A DNA stretch of 64,000 nucleotides. Origin: Bacidia rubella (lineage: Eukaryota > Ascomycota > Lecanoromycetes > Lecanorales > Ramalinaceae). The notes under the pieces are model-generated. The model worked only from the letters and a program-made list of their open reading frames with translations, searched no databases and was not told the origin of the DNA. The stretch's first letter is position 1. Each line of letters starts with the position of its first letter. The position numbers and the translations under genes were made by a program. The stretch is taken from contig JAVTIF010000009.1 of the NCBI GenBank assembly GCA_032158265.1, positions 1,364,001 to 1,428,000 of the forward strand, in the 5' to 3' direction. This document shows, piece by piece, positions 29,039-39,467 of this stretch.

Positions 29039-30014
29039 CGCCGCATCACACCTACGATATTGAGATGGACACGTTTAATGGTGCCGGGGATACGTAATTA
29101 AACATTCAGGGATCTTGGCAACGATCCGGCGCGGGCCGCTCTCAGCCGTACGGTCAGGGGCACATTTTCAACACTTCACTCCATCACCACCCAATGGTGA
29201 CGGCTCTAGAAATAGCCCCACCATGGGGATCCGTGATCTTGTTGAGATAGAAAGCACCATATGATATGGTGAGGACTTATTTGCGAACTGTTTGAACATT
29301 GATGCATGTTTCAACAGAGCCTTTCCTCTCTCCCAATTGAACTTCTGGAGGACCAGACATAGGGCGCATTGATGGGATAATGAAACACGCAGGCAAGTGA
29401 GATAAGGTAACAGCACAAGTATCAAGACAAACATGTTGCTGCAAGCATGCATGTTTTCATTGTGCAAGGAGAAAAATCAAAAAAGACGAGCGATGCCTCA
29501 CAACGTGCCTAGGTCTTCCAATTTCCTTTCAAGCAAAAAAGAAAAAGTGATCAAGAATGTCTTCATCAGTGGGAATCGAACCACGCGCCCCGCGACATGC
29601 GGGAAAAAAGAAGGTAGAGAAACCACGATGTCATATCGCAAGTCAAACTCGCAACCACAGGAAAGTAACCGCACTGTGCAATGAAACTACAATCCGCCAC
29701 CGCCCGTTTCTCTATGCACAAAAGCGTTCAATTACAGTATATATTACTTTTGATAGCTTTCTTACTGACATCTCCTCTCGCCTACAACGCTGCAGTCGGT
29801 CCATTTGTCGTTTGTTGATGTTTGGGATGACGCATTACCTCGTTCTCATATGCATTGAAGCCATATTTCCAATGTTCAATCCTGATTTTGCGGCATCCCA
29901 ATTGCTTCAGCAAATCACCTGTGACGCGCCAAGCCCACAAACATCACGAGAAAATTTGCGTTGTACAAACATCCCGCCTGCACCCGTCACCGTACCCCAG
30001 CAACCCTACCAAAT
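29039..30014. other. Intergenic region with a tRNA-like fragment
   Basis: About 1 kb without a supported gene. At 29569-29615 the minus strand has a clean B-box-like T-arm (GTGGTTCGATTCCCAC) preceded by a CCCGC...GCGGG stem, like the 3' half of a tRNA, but the loop is two bases short and no matching 5' acceptor is present. At 29169-29205 a short stretch resembles 3368-3410. Both precede the orphan gene at 30015. Confidence 0.4.
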
Positions 30015-30637
30015 ATGACTTCCCACCTGACAAAGCGCCAAAAGAGAAGGACTCTCAGGACACCAAAGCAACGTGCCACAGGCACAATCCCTGGTTACCA
30101 AACTTTGAGAAGGCAGGAGTGTAGTGCTAAATGCAAAGAACAGGCCGCAGAATCTCCACTTTCGTGAAACAAGACCTCAATCTGCTTATCAACCTCGGCA
30201 ATAGGTATCTCGAGGAGGCCTTGGAGACCGGAGAAGTCAGTTCTAAGACCGCAGATACCCTAAATGCCGTCTTAGCTAAGCTACGACACTGGATCATCCG
30301 TCCCAAACGATTGCAAGCGGTTGAGAAGGAGGCTTTGGATGTGATGCTGGAGATGATTGTCCCAAGCTGGGATCAGGTTCATGACGAAGCAATATCCTAC
30401 GGAGACTCGCTTGCCTTAGCGAGGGTCAGTCGTGTGAGGGCGCGGGTGGACTTGCTGCTACGGAGGGTGGGGATATTGGATTGGGGCTGCCAAGCTTACG
30501 CTTGGGATTACAACAGGGTCACGAGAGAGGAGATGTTTAATGATGGAGCGGAAGACGGGGATGTAGAAGGTGGGGTGATGCTGGACATGGATCTGCCAGT
30601 GATGCGTGGGGAACTTGAACCACGCTGGGTATCTTAG
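30015..30637 (+). CDS. Orphan fungal protein, paralogue of the gene at 3888
   Basis: Modelled as exons 30015-30093 and 30144-30637 (intron 50 nt, GTTACC...GCTAAAT...AACAG, phase 1), 190 residues. Exon 1 is very basic (MTSHLTKRQKRRTLRTPKQR). Exon 2 is helical (TFVKQDLNLLINLGNRYLEE ... RVRARVDLLLRRVGILDW). It aligns by eye with the 3888 gene: TFVKQDLN/TYVEDDLN, LGN, a shared RVxxRVDxxL-type block, and the same intron position and phase. If the intron model is wrong, translation from the ATG at 30131 gives a 168-residue protein. The donor GTTACC is non-consensus, which lowers confidence in exon 1. No known domain; function unknown. Confidence 0.55.
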
Positions 30638-30883
30638 TGTGACGGTGGAAAAAGATGCTATGAGTTAAGACGGCAGTATAACTGTGTAAGGCAGACTCCA
30701 GACACCTTCTTCAGCATGTTAGGGAGTCCGATACAACAGGGGCGCAGGGTGAGGAAGCTGAAACTTAATTTATCCCATATCAGGACAATTTCTTGACAAG
30801 CAAAATTATTTCGGTATCATCTCACCGACTCCAGGCTGTTTATATATTCTTCAACATGATTCATTGCATTCATTAACTACTCG

Positions 30884-32676
30884 TCACCAATCTTGGAACG
30901 TGCGTTCAACTGTGTTGGTTTCAGGTCTTTTATCAGCTTGCGGAGGCCACGATCTTACCATCTCGTCAAGATGGACATACTGCGCGTTTGATGGCATAGG
31001 GAGAGCAGAATCATCTAGCTGATCCAAATTTAGACCTACAGGCACTTGCGTTCTGTCCAGAACCGAGTTGTCGATAGGATGGTGAACCCACTCTTTAAAC
31101 TCTTGCCATTCTCTCCAACAATGTCGTATTGCTCGCAGGAATGGCTGACCAGCTCGTCTTAAAAACCAGCGACGAGAATATTGAATTCGCTCAGAATGCC
31201 CGAAGTCTCTCCTTGCGAGTAGTTTGTCTAGTTGCAACTGGCCAGTCTCCCGTTGTGACTGTTTGGTTTCAAGTATCGAAAACTCATGATCAAAGTCACG
31301 TCTCCGTTGGAAGAACAGTCTCTTCACGTTGGAGAGCATGCCTTGTCCCAAACTATTGTCTCTGGAATGGAATTGAGCTAGACTGACTCCAATGACCACC
31401 AAACCAGAGCTGACTACAGACGACCACTGACCCACGACATTGATTGGCTCTTCTTGCGGTGACTGCGAATTGGCCCATTCATTGAATAAAATGTTGAAAA
31501 AGAACAGTAAAGGACAGATGATCAAGATTAGCAGCGCTTGTAGGTAGACAGCCGCTGCGAGAATCACTGCCAGACTGCGTCGCAGTGTTCCAGCAGTGGA
31601 TGGCTCCCGCCCTAAAATGAAGGCGCAAACGCGATTTCGCGCTTCCGCTGGACTACGTTTGTCGCTCCACAGTGCGTAGATATATTGGAGAAACACGAAA
31701 GGAAGCACGAAGCCTGAGAGCTGGGTAACGCTGACTTTCGAGTTCATTGCCGGCATATCTGCCACACCGACGAACTCGGTTTGAGAGGCTCGAACCATCT
31801 GGGTTCCAGAACGTAAGAAGAGATTTGGTTGAAGACTCCCGCATTGGGTAGTGCAGTTGTAATGATTCCAAGTCAAATCGGAAGTAAAATATGGTCGGGC
31901 CCGGTGTTCGTATGGGGGCTTGAGAGGGTCATCGTCAGGCAAGCTGGAACAGATGACAGCAGCGGCTTCCCAGTAGATATAATAGCTGTCAGAGTTGCGT
32001 AAGGTCCTAACAGCGATACAAGCGATCCCCACTGCTAGAAGAACGGACCAGTACACCAGCACCGGCCTTGCATTCAGTTTGCGCAGACTTGAGGACCAGC
32101 TTAGTAAAGGAACTATGATGAACCAACCGGCACTCAAGATGCACCAAATAGCCCTGATGTTAATATCACCAAGAAGGTAGGGACTGTCTGCCGTTGGCCA
32201 TGGGCTGGTGAAACTGTACGTGCTAGCAAGCATGACTGCGTGAATCGCGGCGAAACCGCTAAACTGATATCAGCTCCCTCATGAAGACAGGCGTGCGAAA
32301 ACATACGCATAAGACATTGCGGAAGCCAAAGCGCCAGCTGCAAGCCATTCGTGGGATCGAACCTTGCAGATATAAGTCAAGCACTTTGATCAGATTAGCC
32401 AAAGGGGCAGACCATGACTGCAAAGACAAGCAAGATATAATATAGTACTCTCGGGATGAACCCGTATTGCCCGCTGATTGGAAAAATACAGGTCTCATAA
32501 AACTCTGTAGAATTACCGAACGGATCGAGAGGATTGACGCCATTGAAGCTGGTCTTGAGAAGTCTCCCATCAACTGCTGAGATGCTTGTCCGGTAGAACG
32601 TTGAGACATACTCATCGTCGGACTGCGTCGATGCCGTCCCAACCAGGAAAGAGATCAGGCAAAGATACTCCGACAT
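30884..32676 (-). CDS. Polytopic membrane protein of unknown function
   Basis: Exons 32676-32413, 32362-32307 and 32258-30884 give 564 residues. A signal peptide (MSEYLCLISFLVGTAS) is followed by an external segment and then hydrophobic spans: RVLYYILLVFAVM, a segment joined across two introns (WLAAGALASAMSYAGFAAIHAVML), AIWCILSAGWFIIVPLL, VYWSVLLAVGIACIAV, VLPFVFLQYIYAL, LLILIICPLLFFFNILF and WSSVVSSGLVVIGVSL. The splice joins restore YGFIPRVLYYILL...WLAAGALASAMSY, a signature I know from a large, uncharacterised Pezizomycotina family. The C-terminal 180 residues are hydrophilic and cytosolic. The start is chosen for the signal peptide; an in-frame ATG 27 nt upstream exists. Confidence 0.7.
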
Positions 32677-33138
32677 GGTGAGTAAGGAGGTCCCAACAAT
32701 CACAGATTACCTATGAGGGCAGCAGTTCACATCAAGAGAATAAGGACATGGAGGTTTGCTGTTTGTAGATTCACACGCGAACAGGCCTCGTCAGGAGTAC
32801 AGACGTACGTTTCACAGCCATGATCAAGGCGCTAGACAGCATAGCCTTACCGTATCTTTTCGAATACGGGGGAGCTACTGCATAAGTCATCCCGCCAAAA
32901 ATAGCATGCGCAATCGGAGTGTGAACCGACCACCCCTGACCGCCCAAGCTAAGCAAGGCTGAGGCTGTACCACAACACTAACAAAAATGCAAGCAAGGCA
33001 GAGAAGCATGCATCAGATAACATGGCTCGAGGCTTTCAACGAGGTTTGGTTGTTGCACATCTCAAATCGGCCGTACCTTAGGACAGCCCACCGACTCAAT
33101 CTTTTGGGAAGTCCTTCCATTAGTGCTCAGTGTTTGCA
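32677..33138. other. Intergenic region, no feature seen
   Basis: About 460 bp between the membrane-protein start and the 3' end of the hydrolase gene. No coding or repeat signal recognised. Confidence 0.35.
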
Positions 33139-34400
33139 CTACCGCACATTCTTTTCCAACCACTCCAGCACCAGCGCCGCAACATCAAGATTGTTCTTCT
33201 CCAAGAATGCAAAATGCCCGTTTCCATGCAACCCCTCACTCCCCAGGTCCAAGGATGTGGTAGGCACGCCCGTCTGCTCTAGGTATTTGACCGTGCAATA
33301 ATCATACGGAGCATGATAGCTTGCCTCCCCAGTAACGACCACGACCGGTACTTTCGAAAGGTTGACGAGCTTCCGCGCTGGTTCCGCTTGGATGGTGCAA
33401 TTCCTCTTGCCCTCTTCCTCCGGGGGCACCACTACAGTCTTGAGATCTGTCTTTACGTCTGTAATAGGCGGATCGTACAGCAGCGGAGGCGTCGTAAGAC
33501 CGTAAAGAAGTGGTGTACCTCTCGGAGGCGGATCACTCATGAAAGGTGGACCATTTGGCTCGACCGCAATAATACCTTTCACAAGATCGGGGCGGCTGTC
33601 GCCGACTACCCAGCCATAGCGCCCTGCCTGGGAATGCGTGACGAATACAGCAGCGCCGATCTTGTCGAGCAAAGCGTTGTAAGCGGGCTTAGTGAGATTG
33701 TCCGAGATGGATGACTCGATCTGCAGTTGCACCTGCGAAGCGAAGAAGGCGTCGAATATTGGATCGCCCATGAGACCTGTGCCAGGCCATTGCGTGTGAA
33801 GAGATGCCTGCGGATAGCCGTTTGGTAAGAATTTCTCTGGCGCCGTAAATTGTCTCTGGACAGCCTCAGCGGTCACTGCTGCAACGCTACCTTCGCCGGG
33901 AATCCATGGAGAGCGTCCACGTTGGGGCGGGTCGGTCAGGTAGATGGTAAATCCTTGACGGAGAAAGTAGGAGGCCCAGCCTTCACGACCGTCTGGGGTG
34001 TTGAGAAAGTTCTAGGAAATGTGAGTATTGGGACCTACGATTCTCTATGCGCTATACCGTGCTTGTTTGTCCAGCGCCAGGGATGAATACTAGTGGATAC
34101 GGTTGCGTGACGTTTTGAGGTACTAGCTTTTCGACATAGATCTGGCCTGTGAGGACTTGGCCTGCACCAACGACTGGCTGGGAAATGGTAAGTATGTTTA
34201 CTCAATCCATGTTCCTCTTAAGCTCACTTGTGTGACGTTCTCATACCGGCCTGGATCCGATGTCAGTCGCTGGTATATGTGCGTTCGCCTGACGTACCTC
34301 CGGCATAAAAATATGTTCTACTTGCAAAAGCTTCGTATTCGGTTGTCGGTGTGCAAACCTTGCAAAGAGCGAGAACCAGAGACACGAGGAGAGTGTTCAT
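33139..34400 (-). CDS. Secreted alpha/beta hydrolase
   Basis: Four exons (34400-34298, 34250-34228, 34177-34058, 34011-33139) give 372 residues; exon 2 is only 23 nt. A signal peptide (MNTLLVSLVLALCKVCT) is present. The joined exons give YAGGRYENVTQPVVGAGQVLTGQ, then PLVFIPGAGQTSTNFLNTPDGREGW with the oxyanion-side GAGQ, a DPPQRGRSPW segment, and the nucleophile elbow THSQAGRYGW. The likely catalytic His is in LHGNGHFAFLEKN near the C-terminus. It resembles secreted fungal lipase/esterase-like proteins with GxSQAG elbows; the substrate is not predictable. It lies in the stretch of accessory genes between alg11 and the DnaJ gene. Confidence 0.82.
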
Positions 34401-34925
34401 CTTATTGATTTTGTGGATTTTGGGGGAATTCCAGACGCAGAACTAAGTGCATCAAGGGTTGCATGTTCGCCAGTGGGGCAATGGTATCCTCTATATGCTG
34501 ACAAGCGGACATTGATAAGCACTTGCATCATCGGCGGACAACTTCGTAGAATGCGGGGTATGCCAATCAAGAGTCTACTACTGGACTTGGCCACATGAAG
34601 AGAGGTTCACTTGACGCATGGTTAGGTTGTTCCTGCAGCGACCATGTCCTTTGCCTTTATAAGCGAAACAACCTAGTATGGGGCCACTGTTCTAGCCTGC
34701 TTTAGGGCTGAACTATGGGCGGCCGCCGCCAAAGCATAAGCTGGTCTAGCCCCCGGAGGCGTTTGTTAGGGCGGCTTGTTACTGTAGCTAACCACGCTAC
34801 TATTGTTTCTAAGTAATGTCCATCCGACGTTATTGCATCTATCGAGAGGGAGGAAAAGAGAACATAGCATGATATTGACCCTTTCTACAGACACTGTCAT
34901 CGCTCACAATTACCTCTCAAGCGGG
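34401..34925. other. Intergenic region, no feature seen
   Basis: About 525 bp upstream of the hydrolase gene and downstream of the first small secreted-protein gene. Nothing recognised. Confidence 0.35.
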
Positions 34926-35531
34926 TCATCCTACACTTACTCCCCCCTCCTCCTCTTCCTCCTCCTCTGTCAGCGATGCCTCCCCAATTACGATCCCCAG
35001 CACAACCGCAGTCCCAATCCCAGCCTCCATCTCCCTCTCACTGCCCCAAACCTCACACTGCAGTGCTCTAGCCCCAAACTCCTCAATTTCGCCCATTATA
35101 AACCTCAACCTTCTCGCTGCGTCTTCAACATCATCATCGCCGACCGGATCTAAGGCCATACTAATCCATGGAGTACTGCGCAGGCGCGCGTTGAAACCAC
35201 GCCAGGGTTTTCGCGCTGGAGGTATCGGTGGAGCAGGGACGGGTGGTGAAGGTGGTTCAGGCCAGTGCAGTAAAATTCCATGCCAGTCTGCTAGCTTGCG
35301 CCTTATCCAACCTGCTTGCAACGCACCTGGGATGGGCCCATAGCCGGAGAAGAGGTAGTACTCGCCGGTTGTGGGGTCGACAGTGCTGAAGGGGGCGGGA
35401 GGCCAGGCGGCGAGGGAAGAGGGAGCAGAGGAAGGAGGTGAGGGGTGTGGTAAGTTGAGAACTGGGGAAGGGAGGACGATGAAGAGCAAGGTGAGAGCCG
35501 AAGATACGCAGACGTCGATTGGGACTTTCAT
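34926..35531 (-). CDS. Small secreted protein 1 of a local family
   Basis: 201 residues, no intron seen. The frame is open from 35585; the start at 35531 gives a signal peptide (MKVPIDVCVSSALTLLFIV). A Pro/Ser-rich stretch follows, then a compact domain (STVDPTTGEYYLFSGYGPIP; GFNARLRSTPWISMALDP; DDVEDAARRLRFIMGEIEEF). It ends in an acidic run and GGVSVG. The order of features (signal peptide, Pro-rich part, a Glu/Phe helix and a Gly-Val-Ser tail) resembles the two secreted proteins at 36252 and 37194, though sequence identity is low. Function unknown; secreted and small, so a candidate effector or cell-surface protein. Confidence 0.65.
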   Translation of the reverse strand: MKVPIDVCVSSALTLLFIVLPSPVLNLPHPSPPSSAPSSLAAWPPAPFSTVDPTTGEYYLFSGYGPIPGALQAGWIRRKLADWHGILLHWPEPPSPPVPAPPIPPARKPWRGFNARLRSTPWISMALDPVGDDDVEDAARRLRFIMGEIEEFGARALQCEVWGSEREMEAGIGTAVVLGIVIGEASLTEEEEEEEGGVSVG

Positions 35532-36251
35532 GCTTGGAGAAAGGGTGTGTAAGAAGAAAAGCCTGGTGGAAGCCGGCTTTTGCAATTCAATGAGGATGTT
35601 GGTAGGTCTTCACGTTTCTTCAAGTACTTTGCGCGAGGCTAGTCGGCTGCGAACCGCTTGTACAAGACAGTACGATCTGTCGGTCTGAGACATGCAGATT
35701 TGCGTACAGTTCGGATCTCGCACTTGAATCATGCGTGTATCATTGCTAAGGACTCAAAGCAAATGATCGATCAAGGCCTGTCAATTGGGTATGCGAGCTA
35801 AGTAGAGGCAACGTAATCTATCGGATTGCTAGCAGTTCATGCTATCTAACGTGAAGGAAACCCTCTTTAGCAGAGCGTGCTTGGTGGTGAATGATCCTAA
35901 TTTCCCACTGGAAACATTATCTGAGCAAAGTTAAGAAGCACTTTGCCCATGACCCCTTTGTTTAGCTGTCTCCGACTCTCCAGAGACTGTTGTGGAAGTA
36001 CTATTTGTTCGATATGTATATCAAGTCAGTTCACTCGCGTACGAATTGTATCGTCTGTTTGCATAACCGTTGATGATCAGACACGGTTGTGTAGAGCGCT
36101 GCGAAATACATCTATTGTGATGTGATCAAAATGGATTCGACCGACACGTTGAGGAAGATTCAGTCCCTAAGGACTTGGTTCTTAAAAAGTCGCCTCTCGA
36201 GATCTCCGAACAGGCATAACGACAAAAACTCTGTACTAACGGTCAAGCACA
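35532..36251. other. Intergenic region, no feature seen
   Basis: 720 bp between secreted-protein genes 1 and 2. No coding potential recognised. Confidence 0.35.
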
Positions 36252-36797
36252 TCACGACACACCAATACCTGCACCATTTGCCCCGTTCTCGCACGCCTTG
36301 TCCTCTGGCCGATTTCGCCTCGCCAACCTCCCCTGGGCTAACAACCCCAAAATATTATCTTCAACCCTAAATTCAAAATCATAAAGTGGACTATCGAACT
36401 TCAAGATATGCGACGACAACGTATCCAAAACAGCTGTGGCCTCATCCTTCATAAGCGACCTGTCACCCACAGAGCTGAACCAGCCGCTGAATCCGCTTGC
36501 GCTATAGGTGGAGCGTTGGGGTGCATGAGGTAGAACCTTCGTTCTCCGATCAACGAAAATCGCCCATTCGTTTAGCAGGTGGGATGCAGCCAGCTTCTCG
36601 ACGAGGTTCCATATCGGGTTGGGCTCCGGCAGGCGGACGGGAATCACAGATAATGCGGGGTAATCTTCAACTGGGATGGGTTCGTCGTCGGTCAGGTTTG
36701 CGCAGGTGGCGCCTTGGCTTTGAGCTGGGAGGGCGAGGACGGAGGAGTGGAGGACGGATGCGACGAGAGTGAAGAGCGTGAGATGCTTTGTTTGCAT
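36252..36797 (-). CDS. Small secreted protein 2 of a local family
   Basis: 181 residues, single exon. The start at 36797 gives a signal peptide (MQTKHLTLFTLVASVLHSS) ending in VLALP. The mature N-terminus has one Cys, then PIPVEDYPAL. The C-terminal half contains ATAVLDTLSSHILKF and YDFEFRVEDNILGLLAQG, then a basic/Gly-rich tail ending GIGVS. The LALP...C...PIPVxxYPxL pattern recurs in the frameshifted neighbour at 37194-37758, so the two are paralogues. No known domain. It could be an effector, but no expression or host evidence exists here. Confidence 0.7.
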   Translation of the reverse strand: MQTKHLTLFTLVASVLHSSVLALPAQSQGATCANLTDDEPIPVEDYPALSVIPVRLPEPNPIWNLVEKLAASHLLNEWAIFVDRRTKVLPHAPQRSTYSASGFSGWFSSVGDRSLMKDEATAVLDTLSSHILKFDSPLYDFEFRVEDNILGLLAQGRLARRNRPEDKACENGANGAGIGVS

Positions 36798-37193
36798 TTT
36801 GTTCGTGGGGTGCTTCCGGCTTAGAAGATTGGGAAGTGAAGATAGTTGAAGAGGGGTGTTGAGAACCTGTGAGGCAGATGGTAGGAGGAGAACGGACGAC
36901 GTTTTTGTACCAGAGCGCTGTCGGTCGAAGCGCACATGACCGGATGCGCTTGTGGGACGTAGGAACATGTCTAAGTCAACATCAGAATAAGGTTGATAAG
37001 TATCGCTTGCGATAATCCAGGTTTGTTCTTGCGATATTCTATTTCAAGTTTTGCAGCTTGCGAAGATGTTTCGTTCGTCTTTACCTTGCTTCACCTACTT
37101 CGATACAACGACTCTTGGATGGGGTCGCCCTCTAAACGACATTCGGAGGAGCAACCAGATACCGCCCCTTTCCCACCCAACAAACTCTCATTG
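36798..37193. other. Intergenic region, no feature seen
   Basis: About 400 bp between secreted-protein genes 2 and 3; C/T-rich near 37180-37260. Nothing else recognised. Confidence 0.35.
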
Positions 37194-37758
37194 TCAATCC
37201 ACACTCACACTCACTCCACCCCCTTCCCCTCCCTCCTTTTCCGAACATCCTAGCCTCCCCTCTCCTCCCCAATCCTTAAAAACCAACCCATCCGCCATCT
37301 CCCCCAAAAGCTGATGCCTAACCGCGAACCCAAAATCCCAATCCGGAGTCTCCTGATGCGCGATACTACCAGCCAACGCATTACATACAGCGGCCGCCAT
37401 ATTAATAGTGAAGCCTCCTCGTAACGCTCCCATCGAACCCTGGAAAAGCACGGCTTCGTACCGTTTTCCTGGGGGGTCGGGGGGTATGTCTCCGGCGTAC
37501 TCCAAGGCCAATAGGAACCCCCAGAATTCGAGGAATAGCTGTGCGTTGTCGCGATCGCCGTCGGGCCATGTAAGGCCGCCCATTGGGGAAGTGAGGATTT
37601 GGAGGGATGGGTAGCCTGCGACTGGGATTGGAGACTGGTTGGTGAGTGAAATGTTTGGATCGGGGCAGCTGGTGTTTTGTGGTTGGGGGGATGGGAGTGC
37701 GAGGACTGGTTATGAAGAGGTGGATGAGTGTGCGGTATGAGATGCGCCTTGTTCGCAT
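37194..37758 (-). pseudogene. Small secreted protein 3, frameshifted in the signal-peptide region
   Basis: The only plausible start (37758) opens a frame (MRTRRISYRTLIHLFIT) that looks like a signal-peptide start, but the domain matching secreted protein 2 lies one frame away. That second frame is open from about 37700 down to 37194 and reads VLALPSPQPQ, then a Cys, PIPVAGYPSLQIL, and further down WDFGFAVRHQLLGEMADG. The shift falls near 37700-37712 and corresponds to one extra base. No GT donor lies between the ATG and the second frame, so a local intron cannot explain it. Either the gene is broken, or the base is a sequence error, or a distant first exon exists. I leave the frames unjoined. 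Confidence 0.55.
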
Positions 37759-38368
37759 GATGTTCTGGTTAAGTGCAGGTGAAGTCAAGGGTTTAGCATC
37801 GCGTTCTAGGCATCTAGGGTTTGAAGCCGTTCGGATACGGACGCGATGCTGGGAAAGAACATAGTGGAGAAGACAGGATGTAGGACGCTGTGACAAGGTT
37901 TTGGGCAGAAGGGACAAAAACGTTACCGCGCAAGTATGGATAGAAACATGTTTCAGACCATATTTATCAGATCTCCCCTGCATTGCTGGACAACTGATCG
38001 CGGCGATGAGCTTCGCTATTTTGAATGTGTTTGCTTTGTGTTGAGATTTGTTCTCTCTGTGGGTATTGAATCGTTTGCTTTTGAGAAATGAAGCATTTCG
38101 TGGTATATTGAAAGCTTAGCTGTCAAATGCTGACCTTAAGATGATTAGGATGCCCCTTGCCAGCTTAAAAAATGGCACAAAATGCCATTTCTATTTGTAG
38201 CTTTCTTTTAATTAACACATTAAAAATCGCGTATCCTATGAACTCGGCAAAAACGCAGATACATAAGAAACGATCTGATCTATATATTACTAAGAAATTG
38301 GGTTTTAAAGCCTGATGATTGGGGTTAATTTTAGAGAATTGCCGTCTCAGCGTGCACTTTTTCTACCT
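37759..38368. other. Intergenic region including an AT-rich patch
   Basis: No gene seen. About 38030-38350 is clearly more AT-rich than the rest of the window (runs such as TTTTAATTAACACATTAAAAA). A perfect 8-bp inverted repeat with a 5-nt loop lies at 38170-38190. Confidence 0.5.
38170..38190. repeat. Perfect short hairpin in AT-rich patch
   Basis: AAATGGCA and TGCCATTT flank the loop CAAAA. The 8-bp arms are perfect. Role unknown. Confidence 0.6.
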
Positions 38369-38932
38369 TCAGCCAAGGAAGTTAACTGTTGAACGAACTC
38401 TAGGCTTCGAGAAAACTAGAAGCCTCTTAGGAAGGTCTCTCGCAACATAACAACCCGTACTTGGGCCACAACAGCCCAAAGAGCAGCGCGCATGCTCCCA
38501 TAAGTTGACCGGGAACACGTTGGCCATAGAAAACCAAGCTTCGTCTTTCGATCCCTCCACAGCAAATCTTACTGATTCAAGATAGAAGGGCAGGTCCTTG
38601 TCGGGATGCATCAACTGGCCCGTCCACCGCAAATGACTTCTTTTGGAAGGGCGCCTTGCTAGGGCCTTTTGAAATCTACTGTACTTCTTCATGACATCAG
38701 GGTTTTGATGATCTGGAATCTCTAGATACGTGTCTGTTCGATAATGGTCCGTTGTGTAGACAAGAAGAAGTCTCGGGCACCTTGCGCTTCAGTCTTCTAG
38801 CTTAAACTCGACACACGGACTGTCAGACGGGAAAATGGAGTCGACTAGAAACCTAGCCGTCTCTGTCAAGATCATGAAACCTAATCCAAAAAAAAGGCAT
38901 TGTGGCGCACATGGCCATTCGTTTCTAAAGCG
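38369..38932 (-). pseudogene. Decayed reading frame with an in-frame TGA
   Basis: From 38932, just after a possible intron acceptor (GGTTAG), the minus strand reads 47 residues (including APQCLFFGLGF and VDSIFPSDSPCVEF), then TGA at 38789-38791, then 139 more residues in the same frame (SARCPRLLLVYTTDHYRTDT ... DEAWFSMANVFPVNLWEH) to a stop at 38369. The part after the stop has an ordinary protein-like composition. Another open frame at 39467-39114 (TPHNETSKFGMITISW) could be an upstream exon. I do not recognise the family. A broken gene is the simplest reading; a missed short intron around the TGA is the alternative. Confidence 0.4.
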
Positions 38933-39467
38933 CTAACCTTAGCTTTGTAAGTTACGAGAAGCGATAGCGGTGTCTAGGAGGTCGCCCAACAATCTCTACG
39001 GTGACTGCACATCGGCGCCAACATCAACTTTCAAAATGGGTGGATAACAAACCTCGAGATCAGCCACTGGCTGTCAAACGTACAATTCTGGGAGAGAGTC
39101 GAGACTTTCATGATCAGAAACCCAGAAACCCTTGGATAGCACGCCCATGTCGATTAAGGCTTGCGGTCTCTAATACAAAGGCTGTTGTTTTCGACATGGA
39201 AATCTTTGTACACTTCCCTGTTCTTCTGTGATACCTAACCAGTCCTATCCAATCCGGCCAGGAAATGGTGATCATGCCAAATTTGGATGTCTCATTATGA
39301 GGCGTCTGGACATAATCGTACATTGCTGGTATGTCTTCACAAACACTCTCCATGATTATGTCTCCAGTTAGTAACATTATTCGAGTCTTCTGCAGAATAT
39401 GAATTCGCTGGGAAAGCCGCGTCGGCCATCTCTCACATTGAAAAGGGGTATTACCGCTCAATATCAT

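Noticed and set aside
29569..29640. Possible tRNA gene on the minus strand
   Set aside because: The T-arm and a CCCGC/GCGGG stem are good, but the anticodon loop has only five bases, the T-stem is one base short and the 5' acceptor is absent. At most a relic.
29557..30018. Plus-strand open frame of 153 codons upstream of the orphan gene
   Set aside because: It ends before the paralogue exons and shows no similarity to the 3888 gene; the basic exon at 30015 is in another frame and fits better.
32441..32448. Alternative donor GTACTA for intron 1 of the 30884-32676 membrane protein
   Set aside because: It would remove a hydrophobic span (RVLYYILLVFAVM) that the family keeps; the donor at 32412 preserves it and gives a 50-nt intron.
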